Source: Stephanodiscus triporus (Eukaryota; Bacillariophyta; Thalassiosirophyceae; Thalassiosirales; Thalassiosiraceae). Taken from it: DNA of 17,505 nt. The stretch spans positions 1 through 17,505 of the forward strand of contig JALLAZ010000313.1 in the NCBI GenBank assembly GCA_036939755.1. Reading direction: 5' to 3'. Below, in pieces: positions 1 through 9,294 of this stretch (positions are counted from its first letter, which is position 1; each line of letters starts with the position of its first letter). Position numbers and translations under genes: made by a program. The notes beneath the pieces were generated by a model. It was not told the origin of the DNA. It ran no database searches and saw only the letters and a list, made by a program, of their open reading frames with translations.

Positions 1-1
1 C

Positions 2-134
2 CCATCCGGAGATAATGGAGGATTCGGAGGGGGGCGACGGCGGTGCCGCCATCGCCCCCTCGTGCGAATCGTCGTCGTCGTCGAAATCGAAAAAATCGTC
101 GACGTCGACGTCGACGTCGAACGCTCCTCGCGAT

Positions 135-168
<34 letters not shown>

Positions 169-477
169 TCCTACCCCCGCCGAATCCTCATCCTCATCAT
201 CCCCGCGCACGGCGGCGGAGGCGGCTGCGGCGGAGGCGGGAGGAGGTCGAGGCGACGCCCTCCCCCCCGATGACGATCGTCGTCGTCGTTCGAACGACGA
301 CGACGACGATGACGATGACGATGACGCGCGCGACGCCATCGACGTCGACGACGTCGATGACGACGACGACTTTCCATCATCGGATGGCGGGGGAGGTCGT
401 CGCGCCGACGATGGCGACGACGACCTCGAGGTGTACTGTGCGACGATGATGTCGCGTCATTCGTCGTCGACGTCGGG
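2..477 (+). other. Candidate first exon of the SNF2 helicase gene (start unresolved)
   Basis: The frame open from base 2 to 477 encodes Ser-, Ala- and Asp-rich sequence ending LEVYCATMMSRHSSSTSG and stops right at a GTGAGT donor (478). Splicing 478-812 joins it in frame (phase 2) to the exon carrying the ATG at 826. No ATG lies early in this frame; the first are near 446. A well-placed ATG at 15 (MEDSEGGDGG) lies one frame off, and the C-rich tract at about 160-178 is where a one-base homopolymer error or polymorphism would reconcile the two. Start options are therefore ATG15 with a frame correction, the ATGs near 446, or a start upstream of the window. The sequence is low complexity, so coding status rests on the splice join and acidic composition matching the next exon. 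Confidence 0.45.
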
Positions 478-812
478 GTGAGTCCGTTACATCGTACGAT
501 ACGTCGTTCTTTTTTTGCTCTACTACGATACTTCAAATAAATCGCGGGGCTAATTTTAACTCCTCCTTCTTCTCGAAAAAAACAAACCAAAACGAAACGA
601 AACCAAAACGAAACGAAACGAAACGAACTCCTGCACGTTCCGTCCCTCCCTTATGTTCTTGTTCGCGACGCGTGCGCACTCGCGCGGGATGGAATGTAAT
701 TTACTCATTTGCGATAATATGGGAAAATCCATCACCCCGCAAAACACACACGAAAAACAACAACAACAAACGAACGATAATCGGGGGGGGGGCTGTGTGT
801 CGTACGTCCCAG
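478..812 (+). other. Candidate intron 1 of the helicase gene
   Basis: A GTGAGT donor at 478 and an AG at 811-812 join flanking acidic coding sequence in phase 2. At 335 bp it is about three times longer than the other introns here. It contains a pentamer-like AAACG repeat and a G10-12 run. Alternatively this is the promoter/5'UTR of a gene starting at ATG 826. Confidence 0.45.
585..626 (+). repeat. Tandem AACCAAAACGAAACGA / AAACG repeat
   Basis: The 16-mer AACCAAAACGAAACGA occurs twice back to back (585-600, 601-616) and runs on into further ACGAA units up to about 626. It lies in the candidate first intron or 5' leader. No function can be assigned. Confidence 0.85.
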
Positions 813-825
813 GGACACGGAGGAG

Positions 826-1536
826 ATGACGATGCGACGATCGGGGGGGGAAGACGTCGAGGAAGAAGAAAAAGAGGATGAAGACGACGACGACGACGAC
901 GACGGCGTCGCGATCGAAATCAACGACGACGACGGTGGCGTCGCGATCGAAATCGACGACGACGACAACGACGACAACGACGACGACAACGATCCAGACG
1001 GCGGCGTCGGAGGGGGGGGGTCCGCGATCGGCGGCGGCGGCGGCGAAGACGACGACGCGGAGGAGGCGCGGCGGGGCAATCCGTCGAGGACGACGGCACG
1101 ACCGCGGGAGGAGGACGGGTCGTTGACGCCTTTGCGGACCGGACGCCGGCGAGACGACGATGGGATGGACGTGGCGGCGGACGGGATCGGGTCGTGGAGC
1201 AGCTCCTCGGTCGAAGAAGACGTTGACATTGACGACGACGAAAATGACGAAGACGCGATCGAAGTTGTAGAGGGTCCGTCGTCGTCGACCGATACGACGG
1301 AACGCGCGGACGCGGGGATGCGCGGATCGTACGGAACGACGGCGGCGTCGTCGTCGACCGACGGGGCGCAAGACTGGGAACGAGGGAGACGAAGAGAGCG
1401 AGGACGACTCGCATCGTCGTGCTTCTCGAAGGGCGTGGGGTCGAATACGCCGATTCAGATGCCGACGTCGCACGTCCCCACGTGGAGTGAAATACTTCCC
1501 ATGTCATTGTGTCGACATCACGTCAAACGGCAGCAG

Positions 1537-1573
<37 letters not shown>

Positions 1574-4500
1574 AGTCGTATCAACAGCTGCATCATCATC
1601 GGCAGCAATCCTATCATACGCAACAGCAACATGCATCGTATGAATCCCCCAAGAGGATCACCTTGTCTTTGATCAACATGTGGGAGTTCACGATAACGGT
1701 GGAACCCCTATATGGCTTCAACAGTAACTACAACTACGGCAGTTACCCCCCCTACGGCAATGGCTTCGGCGGGTACGGAGGATATGGCGGAAACGCCTTG
1801 GGCGGCGGCCATTCAGTCAACTATCAATACAACTCAAATGCCAACAGCAAGGTCTCAACAGGTTTGCGCGCGCAGATCAAGAACATCGCGCGCAACTGCG
1901 TCGGCCGTAACGGGCGCACCGGTGCGGTGTTCGAACGCGGCGGTCTGGAGTCGCTTACCGACGATCCCATGCTCCGCGAGGACGGCAACGAAGGCGACGG
2001 CGGCGGCGGCGCGACCGCCTCATCGGTGCGGGGCAAATGGCGCATACCCCTCGGGGCCTATCATCCCCTGATGACGTACCTTACGTCATCCTTCTCCGTC
2101 AATGGAAGCAGCCGTAACGTCGTGGAGGGAATACCCCCCGAGCAGCTTCGCATGGCCACCCTTGGACGGGAGCGCATGGACAAGAAGGTGCACACCACGG
2201 TCGACGAATTGCTCTCGCGAAACGTCGCCCCGTCCGTCGCGCGCGCTCTGGCGCCGTACCAGCGATCCGGAGTCGAGTTCGTGCTCGACAGGGATGGCAG
2301 GGCGCTCCTCGCCGACGACATGGGGTTGGGAAAGACGGTGCAGGCCATCGCCGCGATGAGCGCGTACGCGGACGAAGATTGGCCGCTGTTGGTGCTTTGC
2401 CCGAGCACAGCTCGGTACCATTGGGAGGTGGAATTCAGGCATTGGATGGGGACGGGGTCAGCGGAGAGGATGGAATCGGAGGCGGTGGCGGATGGCGGTG
2501 GCGGAGAAGGGGTTTGGGATGGGGGCGATGATGATGGAGGAGGTAGGGATCGCGGCGAAGGGGTCTACGCCGTCGATTCGTCATCCGCCGGCGACACCAC
2601 ACCATCGTCTGTGCGTAAAACGACCGCGATGAAGGTCGCAACGACGAAGGGCGCCCCATCCACGGTCCTGAAAAAGGGGCAAATCAACGTGCTGACCTCC
2701 GGTCGGGACACAATACTCAAATTCGATGGTTCCACCCGTGTTGTCATCTGCTCCATCGGGCTGATAGTCAACCTCGTCGCCTCCAATCGTATTCGTCCCG
2801 GGATGTTCCGCGCAATCGTCGTGGACGAGTCGCACGCGCTCAAAAACAAGGACGCGAAACGCACTAAGGCGGTTTTGCCCCTGTTGAGGGGGGCGCGACG
2901 ATGTCTCCTGTTGAGTGGGACTCCGGCGCTCGCCAAGCCGAGCGAATTGTGGCCTCAACTTTCGGTGTTGGGGAGTCGGGGTGTGAACGCCGGGGGCCAC
3001 GGAAACAATAGTGATGCGTCGTCGGGGATTTGGTGCGACGAAGAGGAATTCATGTCCAAGTACGTGAAGGGCAAGGGAGAAGAGGGGAACAAGGCGAGGT
3101 ATGTTATTGTACACAATAGTGAAAATTTATGAATGATTTCTGACGCTAATGGAATATATGTTTGTGTGCAAAAAATCGTCTCCAAGCAGACTCGCCGAGC
3201 TCCATACGCTGCTAACATCGACCGTCATGATCCGAAGGATGAAGGCCGATATTCTCAAGAATTTACCGTCCAAAATCCGAGAAAAAGCCTATATTAATAT
3301 CGAGGATAAAAATTTGCGCAGCGAATTTATCACATACATGCAGCTGCTGCGCGAAGGAAAGGGCGTCCTTGGGAAGCTCGCAAGGGAGCATCACCATGAT
3401 AAGAAGTCGCGTGATGACTATGGCACCATTGTTGACACGGAAGAAAGAAACAACCAATTGGAAAGAGGCGGTGTATGTCAAAACAAGGAAGTACTTCACC
3501 ACCTCTACAAGATTTCCGGCCGATCGAAAGTCCTTCGCATCACCCAAATGCTTCGAAGCTGGATAGCTGACAATACGAAGGGGAAATTGTGCATCTTTGC
3601 ACATCATCTTGAGGTCTTAGATGAAATATCGAGCGGTGCCGATTTGTCAAATTCCAAAAGCAGCGCCACAAAGCACATACGAATTGACGGTTCCACGTCA
3701 CCCAAGGCTAGGCAGGAACTGATACTTCAATTTCAGACCGACCCGGCAGTCAGGATTGCCATGTTGGGTATTACTGCCGCGGGAGTAGCCGTGACGCTGA
3801 CTGCTTCTTCGACTGTTTGGTTCGCGGAGTTGTTTTGGACTCCCGCAATCATGATACAGGCAGAGGATCGTTGGTAAGAATTAATCTGATGCATGCTATT
3901 AGCGGCGTAACACGCTCATTTAGGGTTGGCTCATATATCTAATATTCTGCCCTTCCTGCATCATTTCTCTCCTGGATACAAGTCACCGTATCGGACAGCA
4001 AGCACGGGTACGCTGTCTGTATTTTATCGGGAGAGGGACGCTGGATGAGGTTCTTTGGAAACTCATTGAGAAGAAATTTCGCGATCTTGGAGAGTTCGTC
4101 GAGGGGAAAGAGAATATGGACATTGCACTAGAGCGTGAGCTAGAGCATTGTGAACACGAGGAGATTCTCAAATCAGAAGATAATGCCGATGATGAGACCA
4201 GCAAAAAGCGAAAGTCGCAAGATGTGCTCGGTGATCTGCTTGACACTGACGATCTTGAGTTAAAAAATGAAATCGACGAGCTATGCCACGAGGAGGAGGA
4301 CATGCTGAACATGAAAAATGAGAACGACGAGGACGAACCTGACGCCGATGAGAACATAACGGCCGCACCTGGCAAAAATGTTGCGCCCGCTGCCAAAGCT
4401 GCACCGTCCGAAGTTGTGGAGCTTTCGGATGACGAAGATCTTAACGTCAAGCCATTGACAACTGCACACATACTAAATCGGTACCGTGAGAGCCGATTAC

Positions 4501-5078
4501 CTGTGAATCTCAAAATAGATCCAAAAGCGCAATTCAACAATATCCGTCTTCACAGAGTTATTTATCCTGGCCCACACTACGGGCTCATCATGGCTTCGTT
4601 CTGTGGTCGCGTGATTGTGAAACAACACCAAACAGATGACAGTTTGTTGTTTCCCGCAAAAGTTGGTTCCATCATTGTTGGCGTCAACGGATACCTACTC
4701 CCGTAAGTAATACCATTCCGCTGTGCACCAACTGCTTGACAGAAATCTGCACGATGCGCAAGTTTCACATGGTCTTCTCCCCCCCCCTTTTTTAGATTAT
4801 GTGCACCGTTCCAAAAAGTACTCGCGTTGATGAAAGGCATGATGCAAACACCTCCAGTCACAGTGATATTTGCGGACGATGACGATTTCATCTCCATGTT
4901 TATAGAAGGCTTTATTCCGACTCTGCCAGTTCGTTCTACCCCAATCCTCCCGTCTACAATTTTGCCATCTGCTTCTCACCCGGCACCATACGGGAATGGG
5001 TGGAGTAGTAATGCTCTTAGCGAACGGACCAAGACTTACCAAAAGTCGGAGGTAATTGATTTGCTTGATGACGATTAG
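826..5078 (+). CDS. SNF2-family annealing helicase (SMARCAL1/ZRANB3-like) with PDZ-like and SIM-like tail
   Basis: Exons 826-3098 (813-3098 if the upstream exon is used), 3190-3873, 3983-4702 and 4796-5078 give 1319 aa from Met826; all joins are phase 2. Residues 1-450 are Asp-, Ser-, Gln- and Gly-rich, with a possible HARP-like segment near GKWRIPLGAYHPL. SNF2 core: LADDMGLGKT (about 495-504, ATP loop), DESH (667-670, the variant typical of SMARCAL1/ZRANB3), LLLSGTPA, then KLCIFAHHLEVLDEI, HIRIDGST, FAELFW and QAEDRCHRIGQQ (Cys codon split by intron 3). A low-complexity insert separates the RYHW segment from DESH. After the core come an acidic coil, SKKRKSQD (likely NLS), VVELSDDED (from about 1130), a PDZ-like domain (about 1184-1275, YGLIM loop, VGSIIVGVNG) and terminal EVIDLLDDD. 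Family members rewind RPA-coated DNA or remodel stalled forks in the nucleus; that role is inferred. No HNH nuclease or NZF zinc finger was seen, so SMARCAL1 versus ZRANB3 orthology is open. Confidence 0.88.
1531..1575 (+). repeat. CAG/CAA glutamine-tract microsatellite
   Basis: Fifteen uninterrupted CAG/CAA codons encode poly-Gln inside the helicase N-terminal region, followed by further Gln/His-rich sequence to about 1640. Mixed CAG/CAA usage suggests partial stabilisation of the tract. Confidence 0.95.
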
Positions 5079-5492
5079 ACATACTTTCATAATCCTTAAC
5101 ATCGATACTAATTTAACAGTATTAATAATTGTTCACTGCATGATTTTTTGATTCTTGACTTTGAATGTATCAAGAGAATTTCGACAAGTTTCACATTAGT
5201 TAGAATTTCTAACCATCTATATTCGGGAAAATAATACCTAGGTGACATCATGTGCAAGTATTACACTTTGTGGCCAGCACCAAATCTCACAGGAGAATTT
5301 GGCTGTGTAGAATAATAATATCACACGTTCGATAACGATCGCTGCCATACTGCAAAAAAAATATCGAGGAGAAAAGTACTTAGTTTTTCGAGGAACGAAG
5401 CACACCACATCACACCACACCGATCAGCAATCCGCGGTTTCATCGACTACGAACTTGCGCTGTGCGCGCTTCATTCCACCCCGGGAACAACG
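5079..5492 (+). other. Intergenic: helicase 3' flank and SET-gene promoter region
   Basis: This AT-rich 414-bp spacer has no convincing reading frame. It should hold the helicase 3'UTR and the SET promoter. A short CACACCA-type repeat lies at about 5400-5420, near the likely transcription start region. No TATA box or RNA gene is recognised. Confidence 0.6.
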
Positions 5493-5545
5493 ATGCGGTG
5501 GGGCGGGAGGAGAAGATGCCATGCTATCCTGGCGTCGATGATGAT

Positions 5546-5576
<31 letters not shown>

Positions 5577-6437
5577 GGCAACGTCGTCGTATGCTGCGGC
5601 GCCCTCGCCGTCGCCGAGACGACGACGACATCGACGATGGGATGGGCGTCGTCGTCGTCCGCGCTCCTCCTCCCCCTCGCGTCGTCGTCGTCGTCGTCGT
5701 CGTCGTCCCCTCCTCCCCCCCCCGGCGGCCCCGAGGCGACGACGTCGTCGTCGTCCCGTCGACTCCTCGTCACGGTCGGCGCGACCGTGACGGTGTCCTC
5801 GTCGACGACGTCGTCGTCGTCGAGCGAGTCGTTCGTGGTCGTCGCGCGCCGCGACGACGACGACATCGACGACGACATCGACGACGTCGTCCCCATGAAC
5901 ACGCCGGCGAGGCTAAGCCTGCCGTCCCACCTTTCCCTCCGTCGCGTGTCGGGGAAGGGCATCGGGGTCGTGTCCGCGGCGCATATACCCGCGGGACGAT
6001 ACCTCGGCGAGTACGAGGGGGAGGTCATGGACGAGCACGTCAAGGATCGGAGGTACCTGAAGTCGATGGAACGTCATCGGACCGACGAGGACGTGCGGTG
6101 GGCCGAGTCGCGGGCCGAGAGGGGCCAGACCACCACGGGGGACTACCTCTACGGCGTGTCCCTCCCCCCGTCGTCGTCGTCCGACGACGAAAATTCGCCG
6201 TCGTACTCCTCCAGGAGGGTGTACGTCGACGCCGAGGACGAATACTTCGGCCTGTGGACGAGGTTCTTGAACCACGCGCCGCGACCGTACGACAACGTGC
6301 GCCCGAAGAGCATCCACGAGAGTTACGATGGCAGGCCGAGGGTGTGGTTCGTGGCCAACCGAGACATCGTGCCGGGGGACGAATTGTGCTTCGACTACGG
6401 CGACGACTATTGGCTGGACGGGGACGACGTCGTCTGA
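5493..6437 (+). CDS. SET-domain protein (putative protein-lysine methyltransferase)
   Basis: Intronless, 314 aa. The first ~140 residues are poly-Ser, poly-Asp and Val/Thr-rich. The SET domain spans about 146-305: SLRRVSGKGIGVVSAAHIPAG with GEYEGEV (SET-N), VYVDAEDEYFGLWTRFLNHAPRPYDNV with the RFxNH signature (257-261, cofactor-binding Asn-His), and VPGDELCFDYGDDYW (FDYG from 300, with the tyrosine typical of the active site). These motifs fit S-adenosylmethionine-dependent lysine methylation. There are no pre-SET or post-SET cysteine clusters, so the substrate (histone or other protein) cannot be named. The Met at 5493 is preceded by CAACG and is the first in this frame near the coding-like region. 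The N-terminus has a weak hydrophobic stretch (GNVVVCCGALAVA) that could be a targeting signal, but no Phe-type plastid motif follows. Confidence 0.87.
5547..5576 (+). repeat. (TCG)10 microsatellite encoding poly-Ser
   Basis: Ten perfect TCG codons near the start of the SET protein. Related TCG/GAC/GTC blocks recur to about 5890, making the N-terminal half largely triplet-repeat derived. Confidence 0.95.
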
Positions 6438-6440
6438 AAA

Positions 6441-6454
6441 AATAAATAAATAAA
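6441..6454 (+). terminator. AATAAA-type polyadenylation signals after the SET gene
   Basis: Overlapping AATAAA hexamers begin 4 bases after the TGA of the SET gene. Their placement fits poly(A) signals, although a signal this close to the stop would give a very short 3'UTR; the run may simply be an AATA microsatellite. Confidence 0.4.
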
Positions 6455-6458
6455 ACAC

Positions 6459-6500
6459 GGGAGGAGGAGGGAGGGAGGGAGGGAAGGAAGGGAGGAAGAA
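6459..6500 (+). repeat. Purine (GGGA/GGAGG)n tract
   Basis: An all-purine microsatellite of GGA and GGGA units just downstream of the SET gene, in its presumed 3' flank. No coding. Confidence 0.85.
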
Positions 6501-7127
6501 ATAAACGGCGGAAGGCGACGTTGTTGACCGTGATGGTAATATGTGCACCAAGAGAGTGTCAAGCAATAGATGGAAGAACGATCCCCCCTTGCCAGAACCA
6601 TACTTAGGCTACGCGGGGTTGCAATGAACCAAACGCCGGCCGATGAAACGAGGGACCAAACTCTGCTCGATAATACATATGATATAGGAAATAATCTAGC
6701 AGGATACGACGCCATGCACGATGGTGTGCATCTTTCAACCAGCCCCCCCCCCCTCCGAACATAGAAGACATGTTTCTGCCGTTGGCACTGTTCGTCTTGA
6801 AGCAGTGATAGATATTTGGGTGACGCACGTACAAATATACAAATCCATTAGTCCTCCTCAAACGTCTTCTACCACATTCATTTGGTTGTCCACTTCATCG
6901 AAGTAGAGGTTGTGGAAGCGTTAACAGCGGTATTCACGGCCACAAAGAAATTATTCCATGCACTTATTTCTAGACCACGTTTCGTTCAATTTACACGAGT
7001 TCGCATCCGATGGCAGATCTTCACTACTACTGTCTCGGTCACTGGGTACCCTCAGTTGATCGGGCGAGATAGTGAAACGCAAGAAATGAAGTAACGAGCC
7101 TTAATAAATAGATTGACTACTTTAAGA
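6501..7127 (+). other. Intergenic stretch with no supported gene
   Basis: Several short open frames occur on both strands, but none has a recognisable domain, coding-like composition or splice support. A small perfect inverted repeat (ATGCAC..GTGCAT, about 6714-6731) and a C-rich run near 6743-6752 are present. No tRNA-like fold or internal promoter box was recognised. Confidence 0.55.
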
Positions 7128-7472
7128 ATGGAGGTTTACAGATATTTCTCAAGTCCCACTACAAAAACCGAGAGGGACTTTTCTCCACAAAAACAAGTCG
7201 CTGCGATGATCGGGCCGTGCGAGGAATTTTACTCCCCGCCTGACTCGGTCAGCGACGATGGCGTCGACGCCGGCTTGCGACTGCCCCTGGTCCTCTCGGA
7301 CGACTTCCTTGCTCCCGCATTTCGAGGCCCGGAACTTTCGGACGATGACGGCACACCAGTGTCATCAGCAGGAGGAGTACCGACAACGGTCGTCACTGGT
7401 CGCGTCGATGCCATTTCGACCTTCTTCGTCGATAGCTGCGGAAAAATGACAACAATAAGGCACGTGCGCCGT
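7128..7472 (+). other. Candidate leader exon / upstream ORF of the GET3 gene
   Basis: An ATG at 7128 opens a frame to 7484 (about 118 codons) with three SDD-containing acidic patches and GC-rich, coding-like sequence. It ends across a strong GTGAGT donor at 7473. Splicing to the AG at 7551-7552 does not put this frame in register with GET3 (14 bases precede ATG 7567), so it would act as a 5' leader with an upstream ORF, or be a separate small gene of unknown function. Confidence 0.3.
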
Positions 7473-7552
7473 GTGAGTAAATGAGATTTTTGACCCCCCC
7501 CCCCCCCCCCCCCCCCCCCTTGCCTGCCTATCATCTCCTCCTCTTTGAAAAG
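7473..7552 (+). other. Candidate 5'UTR intron of GET3 containing a C26 tract
   Basis: A GTGAGT donor, a run of 26 C (7494-7519), a pyrimidine-rich stretch (CTCCTCCTCTTT) and an AG at 7551-7552 give an 80-bp intron-like segment ending 14 bases before the GET3 start codon. The C-run length is likely unreliable in the assembly. Confidence 0.45.
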
Positions 7553-7566
7553 ACGCCCATAACAAC

Positions 7567-9294
7567 ATGTCGCTCGATTCCCTCCTCCATTCCGCCATCG
7601 GTGCCAACGATGATGATCTCAAGTTCGTCTTCGTGGGCGGGAAGGGCGGCGTCGGCAAGACCACGAGCTCGTCCGCCATCGCGACCCTACTCGCCGAGCG
7701 GTGCAACCGTCGCGTCCTCCTCGTTAGCACCGATCCCGCCCACTCCCTCTCGGACGCGTTCCTTCGAAACTTCACGAACGTGCCGACCTCCATCGGCGGA
7801 GGGATGAACAACCTGCACGTCATGGAGGTGGATCCCGCCGAGACCATGCGGGCCGAGCTGGAGAGGTGGGCCGAGTTGGCGAGAGGGATCGCGGAGTCGG
7901 ACCCCCCGGGAGGTGGGGCGGTCGGCGGTGACGACGACGACGAGGGGAACGACATGGTGAGGAAGATCAAGCAGTTCCAGGAGTGGCTTTCGGGGATACC
8001 CGGCATCGACGAGGCCACCGCCCTCGCGTCCGCGATCGAGCACATCGAGAGCGATAGGTATGACCTGATCGTGTTCGATACTGCCCCGACGGGACACACC
8101 CTCAAGCTCCTTGGCATGCCCGACATCCTCCAGGCCGGCATCGAGAAATTGCAGGGATGGCAATCCACCCTCTGGGGATATTGGGACGTCCTGAAGGGCA
8201 TGGGATCGTCCGCGTCTCTCGGGCGTATGCGCGCGAAGGAGGAGGTGGCGGAGATGTTGGAGAATTACAAGAGAGGCATACAGAAGGTGGCGTTGATGCT
8301 GCAGGACCAGAGACGGACGCGATTCGTCGTTGTTTGCATCGCCGAATATCTGTCGATCTCCGAAACGCAAAGGCTCCTGCAAGAGTTGAAGAGGAATCGG
8401 GTCCGCGCGTCTCACGTCGTCGTGAATCAACTTGTGGTCGACAACGCGCTGTCCAGGGACGAATTGACGGAGTTGGAAGGACTTGCCGAGGTGGGATCGC
8501 TGATGTTGAACCAGGAGCTGCTCTCCAAGACCGTTCACGCGTGTCGATTGACAACGGCTCGGAAGTGTATTCAAGAGAAGTACCTCGCACAGTTGAAATC
8601 GTTCCCAGAAACGGAGGAGATTTTGGACGGCATATGTGCGGTTCCACTCCTCGCCGAGGAGGTTACCGGGACCGACGCCCTCCGCAGATTCGCGAAGTAT
8701 ATGATACGCAATCCTCCTTCCGCGGAAGCAGCTATTTCAGCGAGTTTGGTATCTTCTGGTCCGAGGCGCTTGTATGACAAGCAGTTATCGGATAAGAAAG
8801 ATGCAAATGTTTCGGAAGGCGAGGGCGACGAAAAGAAAGATATGACCGACAATGTATTTTGGACACCAAGTAAAGGTGATTATGTAAAGATAACAGGCTT
8901 GGAAAAGGCAGGTCAATACAATGGCCTGGAGGGGGTCATTGTAAGCGCTCTTGATGCCGAAACGGAAAGGTGTGGCGTGAGAATTGAACATAATGGACGG
9001 ATGAAAACTCTTGCACTCCAGATGCAAAACATTGTCTTATTGCACAAGGCGAAGAAGTCGAAGAGTGGCAATGTTTACTCGGATGTCTCGTCAGCTCCAT
9101 CCGTGGAACAGCCCATGAGCAAGGCAATGGCATTACTGGAAGATCCAGAAATAAAGGCCTTGGTCGCAAGCAACCCAAAGTTCAAGGATGCAGTCGAGGA
9201 TTGCATAAGTAATCCGATGAATTTCATGAAGTACCTTTCAGATCCAGAAATGAGTCCGTTGATTTCGAAGGCTATGGCAAAGTTGAAGTTCTAG
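7567..9294 (+). CDS. GET3: GET3/ArsA-type ATPase fused to an SH3-like barrel and a C-terminal STI1 domain
   Basis: 575 aa, intronless. [10 protein letters not shown] at 24-33 is the deviant Walker A of the GET3/ArsA family; [12 protein letters not shown] (54-65) is switch I and [13 protein letters not shown] (D171) switch II. Canonical GET3 delivers tail-anchored membrane proteins to the ER receptor. The usual dimer zinc site CxxC is broken: Cys326 is kept but the partner is Thr329, with an extra Cys334, in [15 protein letters not shown], as in prokaryotic ArsA and plant organellar GET3s. After a charged linker come an SH3-like domain (about 437-492, [22 protein letters not shown]) and an STI1-type helical domain (about 517-575, [33 protein letters not shown]). 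STI1 domains occur in Sgt2/SGTA, Hop and Tic40. With this start there is no transit peptide, so a cytosolic site is favoured but an upstream exon is not excluded. Base composition shifts from GC-rich to AT-rich after about 8700. Confidence 0.9.
   Translation: MSLDSLLHSAIGANDDDLKFVFVGGKGGVGKTTSSSAIATLLAERCNRRVLLVSTDPAHSLSDAFLRNFTNVPTSIGGGMNNLHVMEVDPAETMRAELERWAELARGIAESDPPGGGAVGGDDDDEGNDMVRKIKQFQEWLSGIPGIDEATALASAIEHIESDRYDLIVFDTAPTGHTLKLLGMPDILQAGIEKLQGWQSTLWGYWDVLKGMGSSASLGRMRAKEEVAEMLENYKRGIQKVALMLQDQRRTRFVVVCIAEYLSISETQRLLQELKRNRVRASHVVVNQLVVDNALSRDELTELEGLAEVGSLMLNQELLSKTVHACRLTTARKCIQEKYLAQLKSFPETEEILDGICAVPLLAEEVTGTDALRRFAKYMIRNPPSAEAAISASLVSSGPRRLYDKQLSDKKDANVSEGEGDEKKDMTDNVFWTPSKGDYVKITGLEKAGQYNGLEGVIVSALDAETERCGVRIEHNGRMKTLALQMQNIVLLHKAKKSKSGNVYSDVSSAPSVEQPMSKAMALLEDPEIKALVASNPKFKDAVEDCISNPMNFMKYLSDPEMSPLISKAMAKLKF

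Noticed and set aside
556..1507. Long minus-strand frames (195-305 codons) opposite the helicase N-terminal region
   Set aside because: Poly-Val/Arg/Ser composition mirrors the acidic GAC repeats on the + strand; no domain, no splice logic.
5462..6445. Long + strand reading frame (327 codons) overlapping the SET gene
   Set aside because: Arg/Val/Pro repeats only; it is the frame shadow of the GTC/GAC triplet repeat, and the neighbouring frame holds a full set of SET motifs.
6570..6861. Short frames on both strands in the SET-GET3 spacer
   Set aside because: Chance-length frames without coding features.
7365..8574. Minus-strand frames of about 280-295 codons opposite GET3
   Set aside because: Antisense shadows of a GC-rich, well-supported GET3 coding region.
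8157..8777. 206-codon + frame inside GET3
   Set aside because: Out of frame with the GET3 motifs, Arg/Gly-rich shadow.
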